This document shows, one piece after another, positions 44,201-59,389 of a stretch of 64,000 nt of DNA. Made by a program: the position numbers and the translations under genes. How positions within the stretch are numbered: the stretch's first letter is position 1; each line of letters begins with the position of its first letter. Source of the stretch: Bombus terrestris (taxonomy: Eukaryota; Arthropoda; Insecta; Hymenoptera; Apidae). The DNA lies in NCBI RefSeq assembly GCF_910591885.1, contig NC_063270.1:4464001-4528000 (forward strand), written 5' to 3'. The notes under the pieces are model-generated. The model was not told where the DNA came from and searched no databases. It saw nothing but the letters and a program-made list of their open reading frames with translations.

Positions 44201-44540
44201 TATATACTATTACGTTATAACGTATAACGTTATATAATATTACGTTATAACGTATAACGCTATATACTACTACGATACAACGTGTAACGACATATAGTAT
44301 TACTATACAACGTGCAGCGTTATGTAGTACTACGTTATAAAGTGTAACGTTATATACTACTGCGTTATAATGTATAACGTTATATACTATTACGTTATAA
44401 CGTATAACGTTGTATACTATTACGCTATAACGTATAACGTTATATACTATTACGCTATAACGTGTAACGTTATATACTACTACGTTATAACGTATAACGT
44501 TATATACTATTACGTAATAACGTATAGCGTTATATACTAT
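34141..44540. repeat. Block C, copy 2: 10.4-kb segmental duplication
   Basis: No gene is present. This is the shorter and probably simpler version of block C. It has a single copy of the region that is tandemly duplicated in copy 1, and two rather than three cores in the local amplification. Type a 29-bp units at about 38,800 and 39,007 match those at 27,520 and 27,727. Point differences from copy 1 are sparse, for example TCATACACAATT at 38,709, TTTCGTAGTAAC near 38,989 and GTCTAACG near 40,170. Matching ends near 44,540, where block D sequence begins. Confidence 0.87.
39568..41400. repeat. Local tandem pair in block C copy 2, 1,170-bp period
   Basis: The TACTGTTTTGCTATAACG core appears at 39,737 and 40,907, exactly 39 monomers apart. 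The units from about 39,568 to 40,215 recur from 40,738 to 41,385 with only one or two substitutions. The pair corresponds to three cores at 900- and 1,020-bp spacing in block C copy 1. Confidence 0.82.
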
Positions 44541-44699
44541 TACGTTATAACGTATAACGTTATATACTATTACGTAGTAACGTATAACGTTATATACTAT
44601 GACGTTATAACGTATAACGTTATATACTATTACGCAATAACGTATAACGTTATACACTATTACGTTATAACGGATAACGTTATATACTATTACGTTATA

Positions 44700-46140
44700 A
44701 CGTATAACGTTATATACTATTACGTTATAACGTATAACGTTATATAATATTGCGTTATAACGTATAACGCTATATACTACTACGATACAACGTGTAGCGA
44801 CATATAGTATTACTATACAACGTGCAGCGTTATGTAGTACTACGTTATAAAGTGTAACGTTATATACTACTGCGTTATAATGTATAACGTTATATACTAT
44901 TACGTTATAACGTATAACGCTGTATACTATTACGCTATAACGTATAACGTTATATACTATTACGTTATAACTTATAGATTTACATACTATTACGCTATAA
45001 CTTATAACGTTATATACTATTACGTTATAAAGTATAACGTTATACACAATTACGATATAACGTGTAACGTCATATATTACTGCGATATAACATGTAACGT
45101 TATATACTTTTACGTTCTAACGTATAACGTTATATACTATTACGGTATGACGTATAACGTTATATACTATTACGTTATAACGTATAACGTTATATACTAA
45201 TACGTTATAACGTATAACGTTATACACTATTACGTTATGACGTATAACGTTATATAGAATTACGTTATAACGTACAACGTTATACACTATTACATTAAAA
45301 CGTGTAACGTTATATACTATTACGTTATAACGTATAACGTTATATAATATTACGTTATAACGTATAACGTTATATACTACTACGATACAACCTGTAACGA
45401 CATATAGTATTACTATACAACGTGCAGCGTTATGTAGTATTACGTTATAACGTGTAACGTTATATACTACTACGTTATAATGTATAACGTTATATACTAC
45501 TACTATACAACGTGTAACGTTATATACTATTACGTTATAACGTATAACGTTATATACTATTACGTAATAACGTATAACGTTATATACTATTACGTTATAA
45601 CGTGTAACGTTATATACTATTACGTTATAATGTATAACGTTATATACTACTACTATACAACGTGTAACGTTATATACTATTACGTTATAACGTATAACGT
45701 TATATACTATAACGTAATAACGTATAACGTCATATACTATTACGTTATAACGTATAACGTTATACACAATTACGTTATAACGTGTAATGTCATACATTAC
45801 TGCGATATAACATATAAAGTTATATACTATTACGTTGTAACGTATAACGTTATATAATATTACGTTATAACGTATAACGTTATATACTACTACTAAACAA
45901 CGTGTGACGATATATAGTATTACTATACAACGTGCAGCGTTATGTAGTATTACGTTATAACGTGTAACGTTATATACTGTTACGTTATAACGTATAACGT
46001 TATATATTATTACGTTATACCGTATAACGTTATATACTACTACTATACAACGTGTAACGATATATAGTACTACTATACATCATGCAGCGTTATGTAGTAT
46101 TACGTTATATCGTGTAACGTTACATACTATTACGTTATAA
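44700..46140. repeat. HOR segment, first copy (pairs with 48,510-49,950)
   Basis: About 1.44 kb repeats at offset 3,810 bp (127 monomers). Landmarks are the TATTGCGTTATAACG unit, the CTGTATAC unit near 44,930, TTATAGATTTACATAC near 44,973, and the GATACAACCTG unit near 45,390. Few substitutions separate the copies, for example GTGTAGCGAC at 44,793 against GTGTAACGAC at 48,603. Confidence 0.83.
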
Positions 46141-48509
46141 CGTATAACGTTATATACTATTACGTTATAACGTATAACGTTATATACTATTACGTTATAA
46201 CGTATAACGTTATATACTATTACATTATAACGTATAACGTTATATACTATAACGTAATAACGTGTAACGTCATATACTATTACGTTATAACGTATAACGT
46301 TATATACTAATACGTTATAACGTATAACGTTATACACTATTACGTTATAACGTATAACGTTATATAGAATTACGTTATAACGTACAACGTTATACACTAT
46401 TACATTAAAACGTGTAACGTTATATACTATTACGTTATAACGTATAACGTTATATACTATAACGTAATAACGTATAGCGTTATATACTATTACATTAAAA
46501 CGTGTAACGTTATATACTATTACGTTAGAACGTATAACGTTATATACTATTACGTTATAACGTATAACGTTATATAATATTACGTTATAACGTATAACGC
46601 TATATACTACTACGATACAACGTGTAACGACATATAGTATTACTATACAACGTGCAGCGTTATGTAGTACTACGTTATAAAGTGTAACGTTATATACTAC
46701 TGCGTTATAATGTATAACGTTATATACTATTACGTTATAACGTATAACGTTGTATACTATTACGCTATAACGTATAACGTTATATACTATTACGCTATAA
46801 CTTATAGCGTTACATACTATTACGCTATAACTTATAACGTTATATACTATTACGTTATAACGTATAACGTTATACACAAGTACGATATAACGTGTAACGT
46901 CATATATTACTGCGATATAATATGTAACGTTATATACTTTTACGTTCTAACGTATAACGTTATATACTATTACGGTATGACGTATAACGTTATATACTAT
47001 TACGTTATAACGTATAACGTTATATACTATAACGTAATAACGTATAACGTCATATACTATTACGTTATAACGTATAACGTTATATACTAATACGTTATAA
47101 CGTATAACGTTATACACTATTACGTTATAACGTATAACATTATATAGAATTACGTTATAACGTACAACGTTATACACTATTACATTAAAACGTGTAACGT
47201 TATATACTATTACGTTATAACGTATAACGTTATATGCTATTACGTTATAACGTGTAACGTTATATACTATTACGTTATAACGTGTAACGTTATATACTAC
47301 TACGTTATAACGTATAACGTTATATACTATTACGTAATAACGTATAGCGTTACATACTATTACGTTATAACGTATAACGTTATATACTATTACGTAGTAA
47401 CGTATAACGTTATATACTATGACGTTATAACGTATAACGTTATATACTATTACGCAATAACGTATAACGTTATACACTATTACGTTATAACGGATAACGT
47501 TATATACTATTACGTTATAACGTATAACGTTATATACAATTACGTTATAACGTATAACGTTATATACTACTACGATATAACATATAACGTTATATACTAT
47601 TACGTTATAACGTATAACGTTATATACTATTACGTAATAACGTATAACGTTATATACTATGACGTTATAACGTATAACGTTATATACTATTACGCTATAA
47701 CGTATAACGTTATACACTATTACGTTATAACGGATAACGTTATATAGAATTACGTCATAACGTACAACGTTATATACTATTACATTAAAACGTGTAACGT
47801 TATATACTATTACGTTATAACGTGTAATGTCATACATTACTGCGATATAACATATAAAGTTATATACTATTACGTTGTAACGTATAACGTTATATAATAT
47901 TACGTTATAACGTATAACGTTATATACTACTACTAAACAACGTGTGACGATATATAGTATTACTATACAACGTGCAGCGTTATGTAGTATTACGTTATAA
48001 CGTGTAACGTTACATACTATTACGTTATAACGTATAACGTTATATACTATTACGTTATAACGTATAACGTTATATACTATTACGTTATAACGTATAACGT
48101 TATATACTATTACGTTATAACGTATAACGTTATATACTACTACGATATAACATATAACGTTATATACTATTACGTTATAACGTATAACGTTATATACTAT
48201 TACGTAATAACGTATAACGTTATATACTATGACGATATAACGTATAACGTTATATACTACTACGATATAACATATAACGTTATATACTATTACGTTATAA
48301 CGTATAACGTTATATACTATTACGTAATAACGTATAACGTTGTATACTATTACGCTATAACGTATAACGTTATATACTATTACGTTATAACGTATAACGT
48401 TATATACTATAACGTAATAACGTGTAACGTCATATACTATTACGTTATAACGTATAACGTTATATACTAATACGTTATAACGTATAACGTTATATACTAT
48501 TACGTTATA

Positions 48510-49950
48510 ACGTATAACGTTATATACTATTACGTTATAACGTATAACGTTATATAATATTGCGTTATAACGTATAACGCTATATACTACTACGATACAA
48601 CGTGTAACGACATATAGTATTACTATACAACGTGCAGCGTTATGTAGTACTACGTTATAAAGTGTAACGTTATATACTACTGCGTTATAATGTATAACGT
48701 TATATACTATTACGTTATAACGTATAACGCTGTATACTATTACGCTATAACGTATAACGTTATATACTATTACGTTATAACTTATAGATTTACATACTAT
48801 TACGCTATAACTTATAACGTTATATACTATTACGTTATAAAGTATAACGTTATACACAATTACGATATAACGTGTAACGTCATATATTACTGCGATATAA
48901 CATGTAACGTTATATACTTTTACGTTCTAACGTATAACGTTATATACTATTACGGTATGACGTATAACGTTATATACTATTACGTTATAACGTATAACGT
49001 CATATACTAATACGTTATAACGTATAACGTTATACACTATTACGTTATGACGTATAACGTTATATAGAATTACGTTATAACGTACAACGTTATACACTAT
49101 TACATTAAAACGTGTAACGTTATATACTATTACGTTATAACGTATAACGTTATATAATATTACGTTATAACGTATAACGTTATATACTACTACGATACAA
49201 CCTGTAACGACATATAGTATTACTATACAACGTGCAGCGTTATGTAGTATTACGTTATAACGTGTAACGTTATATACTACTACGTTATAATGTATAACGT
49301 TATATACTACTACTATACAACGTGTAACGTTATATACTATTACGTTATAACGTATAACGTTATATACTATTACGTAATAACGTATAACGTTATATACTAT
49401 TACGTTATAACGTGTAACGTTATATACTATTACGTTATAATGTATAACGTTATATACTACTACTATACAACGTGTAACGTTATATACTATTACGTTATAA
49501 CGTATAACGTTATATACTATAACGTAATAACGTATAACGTCATATACTATTACGTTATAACGTATAACGTTATACACAATTACGTTATAACGTGTAATGT
49601 CATACATTACTGCGATATAACATATAAAGTTATATACTATTACGTTGTAACGTATAACGTTATATAATATTACGTTATAACGTATAACGTTATATACTAC
49701 TACTAAACAACGTGTGACGATATATAGTATTACTATACAACGTGCAGCGTTATGTAGTATTACGTTATAACGTGTAACGTTATATACTGTTACGTTATAA
49801 CGTATAACGTTATATATTATTACGTTATACCGTATAACGTTATATACTACTACTATACAACGTGTAACGATATATAGTACTACTATACATCATGCAGCGT
49901 TATGTAGTATTACGTTATAACGTGTAACGTTACATAATATTACGTTATAA
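48510..49950. repeat. HOR segment, second copy (pairs with 44,700-46,140)
   Basis: Downstream partner at 3,810 bp. It differs at a few sites, for example TCATATACTAATACG near 49,000 where the first copy has TTATATACTAATACG near 45,190. The match ends just after the CATCATGCAGCG unit near 49,890. Confidence 0.83.
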
Positions 49951-50700
49951 CGTATAACGATATATACTATTACGTTATAACGTATAACGTTATATACTAT
50001 TACGTTATAACGTATAACGTTATATACTATTACGTTATAACGTATAACGTTATATACTACTACGATATAACATATAACGTTATATACTATTACGTTATAA
50101 CGTATAACGTTATATACTATTACGTAATAACGTATAACGTTATATACTATGACGATATAACGTATAACGTTATATACTATTACGCTATAACGTATAACGT
50201 TATACACTATTACGTTATAACGGATAACGTTATATAGAATTACGTCATAACGCACAACGTTATATACTATTACATTAAAACGTGTAACGTTATATACTAT
50301 TACGTTATAACGTATAACGTTATATACTATTACGTTATAACGTATAACGTTATATAATATTACGTTATAACGTATAACGCTATATACTACTACGATACAA
50401 CGTGTAACGACATATAGTATTACTATACAACGTGCAGCGTTATGTAGTACTACGTTATAAAGTGTAACGTTATATACTACTGCGTTATAATGTATAACGT
50501 TATATGCTATTACGTTATAACGTATAACGTTGTATACTATTACGCTATAACGTATAACGTTATATACTATTACGTTATAACGTATAACGTTATATACTAT
50601 AACGTAATAACGTGTAACGTCATATACTATTACGTTATAACGTATAACGTTATATACTAATACGTTATAACGTATAACGTTATACACTATTACGTTATAA
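49561..50700. repeat. 1.14-kb tandem HOR, first copy
   Basis: This is 38 monomers running from the TAATGTCATACATTACTGCG unit to just before its next occurrence. The second copy begins directly at 50,701. Private differences include TTACATAATATTACG near 49,930 and ACGATATATAC near 49,960, and a CGCACAACG unit near 50,250 where the second copy has CGTACAACG. Confidence 0.82.
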
Positions 50701-51870
50701 CGTATAACGTTATACACAATTACGTTATAACGTGTAATGTCATACATTACTGCGATATAACATATAAAGTTATATACTATTACGTTGTAACGTATAACGT
50801 TATATAATATTACGTTATAACGTATAACGTTATATACTACTACTAAACAACGTGTGACGATATATAGTATTACTATACAACGTGCAGCGTTATGTAGTAT
50901 TACGTTATAACGTGTAACGTTATATACTGTTACGTTATAACGTATAACGTTATATATTATTACGTTATACCGTATAACGTTATATACTACTACTATACAA
51001 CGTGTAACGATATATAGTACTACTATACATCATGCAGCGTTATGTAGTATTACGTTATAACGTGTAACGTTACATACTATTACGTTATAACGTATAACGT
51101 TATATACTATTACGTTATAACGTATAACGTTATATACTATTACGTTATAACGTATAACGTTATATACTATTACGTTATAACGTATAACGTTATATACTAC
51201 TACGATATAACATATAACGTTATATACTATTACGTTATAACGTATAACGTTATATACTATTACGTAATAACGTATAACGTTATATACTATGACGATATAA
51301 CGTATAACGTTATATACTATTACGCTATAACGTATAACGTTATACACTATTACGTTATAACGGATAACGTTATATAGAATTACGTCATAACGTACAACGT
51401 TATATACTATTACATTAAAACGTGTAACGTTATATACTATTACGTTATAACGTATAACGTTATATACTATTACGTTATAACGTATAACGTTATATACTAT
51501 TACGTTATAACGTATAACGTTATATAATATTACGTTATAACGTATAACGCTATATACTACTACGATACAACGTGTAACGACATATAGTATTACTATACAA
51601 CGTGCAGCGTTATGTAGTACTACGTTATAAAGTGTAACGTTATATACTACTGCGTTATAATGTATAACGTTATATGCTATTACGTTATAACGTATAACGT
51701 TGTATACTATTACGCTATAACGTATAACGTTATATACTATTACGTTATAACGTATAACGTTATATACTATAACGTAATAACGTGTAACGTCATATACTAT
51801 TACGTTATAACGTATAACGTTATATACTAATACGTTATAACGTATAACGTTATACACTATTACGTTATAA
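50701..51870. repeat. 1.17-kb tandem HOR, second copy
   Basis: Identical in order to 49,561-50,700 but with one extra ordinary monomer near 51,480, so the offset steps from 1,140 to 1,170 bp. It ends where the TATATAGAATTACG unit replaces the TATACACAATTACG unit near 51,890. Confidence 0.82.
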
Positions 51871-52710
51871 CGTATAACGTTATATAGAATTACGTTATAA
51901 CGTACAACGTTATACACTATTACATTAAAACGTGTAACGTTATATACTATTACGTTATAACGTATAACGTTATATAATATTACGTTATAACGTATAACGT
52001 TATATACTACTACAGATACAACCTGTAACGACATATAGTATTACTATACAACGTGCAGCGTTATGTAGTATTACGTTATAACGTGTAACGTTATATACTA
52101 CTACGTTATAATGTATAACGTTATATACTACTACTATACAACGTGTAACGTTATATACTATTACGTTATAACGTATAACGTTATATACTATTACGTAATA
52201 ACGTATAACGTTATATACTATTACGTAATAACGTATAGCGTTATATACTATTACGTTATAACGTATAACGTTATATACTATTACGCTATAACGTATAACG
52301 CTATATACTATTACGCTATAACGTATAACGTTATACACTATTACGTTATAACGGACAACGTTATATACTATTACGTTATAACGTATAACGTTATATACTA
52401 TTACGCTATAACGTATAACGTTATACACTATTACGTTATAACGGATAACGTTATATAGAATTACATCATAACGTACAACGTTATATACTATTACATTAAA
52501 ACGTGTAACGTTATATACTATTACGTTATAACGTATAACGTTATATACTATTACGTTATAACGTATAACGTTATATACTACTACTGTACAACGTGTAACG
52601 ATATATAGTATTACTATACAACGTGCAGCGTTATGTAGTACTACGTTATAAAGTGTAACGTTATATACTACTGCGTTATAATGTATAACGTTATATACTA
52701 TTACGTTATA
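50701..52710. repeat. HOR segment, first copy (pairs with 53,402-55,561)
   Basis: About 2.0 kb recurs downstream at offsets rising from 2,701 to 2,851 bp. Steps of -30 bp near 50,950 and +180 bp within 51,300-51,500 reflect lost and gained monomers. The inserted TACTACAGATACAACCTG unit at 52,013 is matched at 54,864. A rare CGGACAACG unit near 52,352 and a GAATTACATCATAACG unit near 52,458 also recur in the partner. Confidence 0.8.
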
Positions 52711-53401
52711 ACGTATAACGTTATATACTATTACGTTATAACGTATAACGTTATATACTACTACGATATAACATATAACGTTATATACTATTACGTTATA
52801 ACGTATAACGTTATATACTATTACGTAATAACGTATAACGTTATATACTATGACGATATAACGTATAACGTTATATACTATTACGCTATAACGTATAACG
52901 TTATACACTATTACGTTATAACGGATAACGTTATATAGAATTACGTCATAACGCACAACGTTATATACTATTACATTAAAACGTGTAACGTTATATACTA
53001 TTACGTTATAACGTATAACGTTATATACTATTACGTTATAACGTATAACGTTATATAATATTACGTTATAACGTATAACGCTATATACTACTACGATACA
53101 ACGTGTAACGACATATAGTATTACTATACAACGTGCAGCGTTATGTAGTACTACGTTATAAAGTGTAACGTTATATACTACTGCGTTATAATGTATAACG
53201 TTATATGCTATTACGTTATAACGTATAACGTTGTATACTATTACGCTATAACGTATAACGTTATATACTATTACGTTATAACGTATAACGTTATATACTA
53301 TAACGTAATAACGTGTAACGTCATATACTATTACGTTATAACGTATAACGTTATATACTAATACGTTATAACGTATAACGTTATACACTATTACGTTATA
53401 A

Positions 53402-55561
53402 CGTATAACGTTATACACAATTACGTTATAACGTGTAATGTCATACATTACTGCGATATAACATATAAAGTTATATACTATTACGTTGTAACGTATAACG
53501 TTATATAATATTACGTTATAACGTATAACGTTATATACTACTACTAAACAACGTGTGACGATATATAGTATTACTATACAACGTGCAGCGTTATGTAGTA
53601 TTACGTTATAACGTGTAACGTTATATACTGTTACGTTATAACGTATAACGTTATATACTACTACTATACAACGTGTAACGATATATAGTACTACTATACA
53701 TCATGCAGCGTTATGTAGTATTACGTTATAACGTGTAACGTTACATACTATTACGTTATAACGTATAACGTTATATACTATTACGTTATAACGTATAACG
53801 TTATATACTATTACGTTATAACGTATAACGTTATATACTATTACGTTATAACGTATAACGTTATATACTACTACGATATAACATATAACGTTATATACTA
53901 TTACGTTATAACGTATAACGTTATATACTATTACGTAATAACGTATAACGTTATATACTATGACGATATAACGTATAACGTTATATACTATTACGCTATA
54001 ACGTATAACGTTATACACTATTACGTTATAACGTATAACGTTATATACTATTACGTTATAACGTATAACGTTATATACTACTGCGTTATAATGTATAACG
54101 TTATATATTATTACGTTATAACGTATAACGTTATATACTATTACGTTATAACGTATAACGTTATATACTATTACGTTATAACGTATAACGTTATATACTA
54201 TTACGTTATAACGTATAACGTTATATACTACTACGATATAACATATAACGTTATATACTATTACGTTATAACGTATAACGTTATATACTATTACGTAATA
54301 ACGTATAACGTTATATACTATGACGATATAACGTATAACGTTATATACTATTACGTTATAACGTATAACGTTATATAATATTACGTTATAACGTATAACG
54401 CTATATACTACTACGATACAACGTGTAACGACATATAGTATTACTATACAACGTGCAGCGTTATGTAGTACTACGTTATAAAGTGTAACGTTATATACTA
54501 CTGCGTTATAATGTATAACGTTATATGCTATTACGTTATAACGTATAACGTTGTATACTATTACGCTATAACGTATAACGTTATATACTATTACGTTATA
54601 ACGTATAACGTTATATACTATAACGTAATAACGTGTAACGTCATATACTATTACGTTATAACGTATAACGTTATATACTAATACGTTATAACGTATAACG
54701 TTATACACTATTACGTTATAACGTATAACGTTATATAGAATTACGTTATAACGTACAACGTTATACACTATTACATTAAAACGTGTAACGTTATATACTA
54801 TTACGTTATAACGTATAACGTTATATAATATTACGTTATAACGTATAACGTTATATACTACTACAGATACAACCTGTAACGACATATAGTATTACTATAC
54901 AACGTGCAGCGTTATGTAGTATTACGTTATAACGTGTAACGTTATATACTACTACGTTATAATGTATAACGTTATATACTACTACTATACAACGTGTAAC
55001 GTTATATACTATTACGTTATAACGTATAACGTTATATACTATTACGTAATAACGTATAACGTTATATACTATTACGTAATAACGTATAGCGTTATATACT
55101 ATTACGTTATAACGTATAACGTTATATACTATTACGCTATAACGTATAACGCTATATACTATTACGCTATAACGTATAACGTTATACACTATTACGTTAT
55201 AACGGACAACGTTATATACTATTACGTTATAACGTATAACGTTATATACTATTACGCTATAACGTATAACGTTATACACTATTACGTTATAACGGATAAC
55301 GTTATATAGAATTACATCATAACGTACAACGTTATATACTATTACATTAAAACGTGTAACGTTATATACTATTACGTTATAACGTATAACGTTATATACT
55401 ATTACGTTATAACGTATAACGTTATATACTACTACTGTACAACGTGTAACGATATATAGTATTACTATACAACGTGCAGCGTTATGTAGTACTACGTTAT
55501 AAAGTGTAACGTTATATACTACTGCGTTATAATGTATAACGTTATATACTATTACGTTATA
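53402..55561. repeat. HOR segment, second copy (pairs with 50,701-52,710)
   Basis: Partner of the preceding segment. It has an inserted stretch at about 54,030-54,360 that repeats the local run of ordinary units and the CGATATAACATATAACG unit at a 360-bp step. It carries the rare CGGACAACG unit near 55,203 and GAATTACATCATAACG near 55,309. The copies part near 55,561, where this one has a CTGTATAC unit. Confidence 0.8.
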
Positions 55562-56010
55562 ACGTATAACGCTGTATACTATTACGCTATAACGTATAAC
55601 GTTATATACTATTACGTTATAACTTATAGATTTACATACTATTACGCTATAACTTATAACGTTATATACTATTACGTTATAAAGTATAACGTTATACACA
55701 ATTACGATATATCGTGTAACGTCATATATTACTGCGATATAACATGTAACGTTATATACTTTTACGTTCTAACGTATAACGTTATATACTATTACGGTAT
55801 GACGTATAACGTTATATACTATTACGTTATAACGTATAACGTTATATGCTAATACGTTATAACGTATAACGTTATACACTATTACGTTATGACGTATAAC
55901 GTTATATAGAATTACGTTATAACGTACAACGTTATACACTATTACATTAAAACGTGTAACGTTATATACTATTACGTTATAACGTATAACGTTATATACT
56001 ATTACGTTAT
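55321..56010. repeat. 690-bp tandem HOR, first copy
   Basis: Twenty-three monomers from a TTACATTAAAACG unit to its next occurrence. The copy includes the TACTACTGTACAACG unit at 55,430, CTGTATAC near 55,572, TTATAGATTTACATAC near 55,625, GATATATCGTG near 55,706 and ATATGCTAATACG near 55,846. The GATATATCGTG change is private to this copy. Confidence 0.85.
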
Positions 56011-56700
56011 AACGTACAACGTTATATACTATTACATTAAAACGTGTAACGTTATATACTATTACGTTATAACGTATAACGTTATATACTATTACGTTAT
56101 AACGTATAACGTTATATACTACTACTGTACAACGTGTAACGATATATAGTATTACTATACAACGTGCAGCGTTATGTAGTACTACGTTATAAAGTGTAAC
56201 GTTATATACTACTGCGTTATAATGTATAACGTTATATACTATTACGTTATAACGTATAACGCTGTATACTATTACGCTATAACGTATAACGTTATATACT
56301 ATTACGTTATAACTTATAGATTTACATACTATTACGCTATAACTTATAACGTTATATACTATTACGTTATAAAGTATAACGTTATACACAATTACGATAT
56401 AACGTGTAACGTCATATATTACTGCGATATAACATGTAACGTTATATACTTTTACGTTCTAACGTATAACGTTATATACTATTACGGTATGACGTATAAC
56501 GTTATATACTATTACGTTATAACGTATAACGTTATATGCTAATACGTTATAACGTATAACGTTATACACTATTACGTTATGACGTATAACGTTATATAGA
56601 ATTACGTTATAACGTACAACGTTATACACTATTACATTAAAACGTGTAACGTTATATACTATTACGTTATAACGTATAACGTTATATACTATTACGTTAT
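56011..56700. repeat. 690-bp tandem HOR, second copy
   Basis: Follows the first copy directly and matches it nearly base for base. A third, partial copy continues from about 56,760 to 57,160 at a 630-bp step, with a TATTGCGTTATAACG and GACATATAG context replacing the TACTGTACAACG context. Related single copies lie at 2,128, 6,832, 44,880, 48,690 and 58,891. Confidence 0.84.
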
Positions 56701-57270
56701 AACGTATAACGTTATATAATATTGCGTTATAACGTATAACGCTATATACTACTACGATACAACGTGTAACGACATATAGTATTACTATACAACGTGCAGC
56801 GTTATGTAGTACTACGTTATAAAGTGTAACGTTATATACTACTGCGTTATAATGTATAACGTTATATACTATTACGTTATAACGTATAACGCTGTATACT
56901 ATTACGCTATAACGTATAACGTTATATACTATTACGTTATAACTTATAGATTTACATACTATTACGCTATAACTTATAACGTTATATACTATTACGTTAT
57001 AAAGTATAACGTTATACACAATTACGATATAACGTGTAACGTCATATATTACTGCGATATAACATGTAACGTTATATACTTTTACGTTCTAACGTATAAC
57101 GTTATATACTATTACGGTATGACGTATAACGTTATATACTATTACGTTATAACGTATAACGTTATATAATATTACGTTATAACGTATAACGTTATATACT
57201 ACTACGATACAACCTGTAACGACATATAGTATTACTATTCAACGTGCAGCGTTATGTAGTATTACGTTAT

Positions 57271-57280
57271 AACGTTAACG
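57271..57280. repeat. Private one-base deletion creating GTTAAC
   Basis: AACGTTAACG stands where the usual sequence is AACGTGTAACG. One base is lost and the register shifts by one, the only such deletion in block D. It creates a GTTAAC hexamer I did not notice elsewhere. A nearby ACTATTCAACG at about 57,235, for ACTATACAACG, is also private. They are either recent mutations or local consensus errors. Confidence 0.7.
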
Positions 57281-57289
57281 TTATATACT

Positions 57290-59389
57290 ACTACGTTATA
57301 ATGTATAACGTTATATACTACTACTATACAACGTGTAACGTTATATACTATTACGTTATAACGTATAACGTTATATACTATTACGTAATAACGTATAACG
57401 TTATATACTATTACGTTATAACGTGTAACGTTATATACTATTACGTTATAATGTATAACGTTATATACTACTACTATACAACGTGTAACGTTATATACTA
57501 TTACGTTATAACGTATAACGTTATATACTATAACGTAATAACGTATAACGTCATATACTATTACGTTATAACGTATAACGTTATACACAATTACGTTATA
57601 ACGTGTAACGTCATACATTACTGCGATATAACATATAAAGTTATATACTATTACGTTGTAACGTATAACGTTATATAATATTACGTTATAACGTATAACG
57701 TTATATACTACTACTAAACAACGTGTGACGATATATAGTATTACTATACAACGTGCAGCGTTATGTAGTATTACGTTATAACGTGTAACGTTATATACTG
57801 TTACGTTATAACGTATAACGTTATATATTATTACGTTATACCGTATAACGTTATATACTACTACTATACAACGTGTAACGATATATAGTACTACTATACA
57901 TCATGCAGCGTTATGTAGTATTACGTTATAACGTGTAACGTTACATACTATTACGTTATAACGTATAACGTTATATACTATTACGTTATAACGTATAACG
58001 TTATATACTATTACGTTATAACGTATAACGTTATATACTATTACGTTATAACGTATAACGTTATATACTACTACGATATAACATATAACGTTATATACTA
58101 TTACGTTATAACGTATAACGTTATATACTATTACGTAATAACGTATAACGTTATATACTATGACGATATAACGTATAACGTTATATACTATTACGCTATA
58201 GCGTATAACGTTATACACTATTACGTTATAACGGATAACGTTATATAGAATTACGTCATAACGTACAACGTTATATACTATTACATTAAAACGTGTAACG
58301 TTATATACTATTACGTTATAACGTATAACGTTATATACTATTACGTTATAACGTATAACGTTATATAATATTACGTTATAACGTATAACGCTATATACTA
58401 CTACGATACAACGTGTAACGACATATAGTAATACTATACAACGTGCAGCGTTATGTAGTACTACGTTATAAAGTGTAACGTTATATACTACTGCGTTATA
58501 ATGTATAACGTTATATACTATTACGTTATAACGTATAACGTTGTATACTATTACGCTATAACGTATAACGTTATATACTATTACGTTATAACGTATAACG
58601 TTATATACTATAACGTAATAACGTGTAACGTCATATACTATTACGTTATAACGTATAACGTTATATACTAATACGTTATAACGTATAACGTTATATACTA
58701 TTACGTTATAACGTATAACGTTATATACTATTACGTTATAACGTATAACGTTATATAATATTGCGTTATAACGTATAACGCTATATACTACTACGATACA
58801 ACGTGTAACGACATATAGTATTACTATACAACGTGCAGCGTTATGTAGTACTACGTTATAAAGTGTAACGTTATATACTACTGCGTTATAATGTATAACG
58901 TTATATACTATTACGTTATAACGTATAACGCTGTATACTATTACGCTATAACGTATAACGTTATATACTATTACGTTATAACTTATAGATTTACATACTA
59001 TTACGCTATAACTTATAACGTTATATACTATTACGTTATAAAGTATAACGTTATACACAATTACGATATAACGTGTAACGTCATATATTACTGCGATATA
59101 ACATGTAACGTTATATACTAATACGTTATAACGTATAACGTTATACACTATTACGTTATGACGTATAACGTTATATAGAATTACGTTATAACGTACAACG
59201 TTATACACTATTACATTAAAACGTGTAACGTTATATACTATTACGTTATAACGTATAACGTTATATAATATTACGTTATAACGTATAACGTTATATACTA
59301 CTACGATACAACCTGTAACGACATATAGTATTACTATACAACGTGCAGCGTTATGTAGTATTACGTTATAACGTGTAACGTTATATACT
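57290..59389. repeat. 2.1-kb HOR, copy 1 of 3
   Basis: First of three successive HOR copies at the right end of the window. It starts at the TATAATGTATAACG and TACTACTACTATACAACG marker (57,301). It is shorter than the next copy by the balance of several monomer gains and losses. It uniquely contains the CTGTATAC and TTATAGATTTACATAC units near 58,930-58,990. A chimeric unit at 59,102-59,131 joins the left half of the CATGTAACG unit to the right half of the ACTAATACG unit, skipping three monomers (90 bp) relative to 48,901-48,991. Confidence 0.78.

Noticed and set aside
46947..48857. 636-codon minus-strand open frame as a gene
   Set aside because: Repeat translation with overlapping open frames on the plus strand. 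This is typical of a satellite with a unit length divisible by three.
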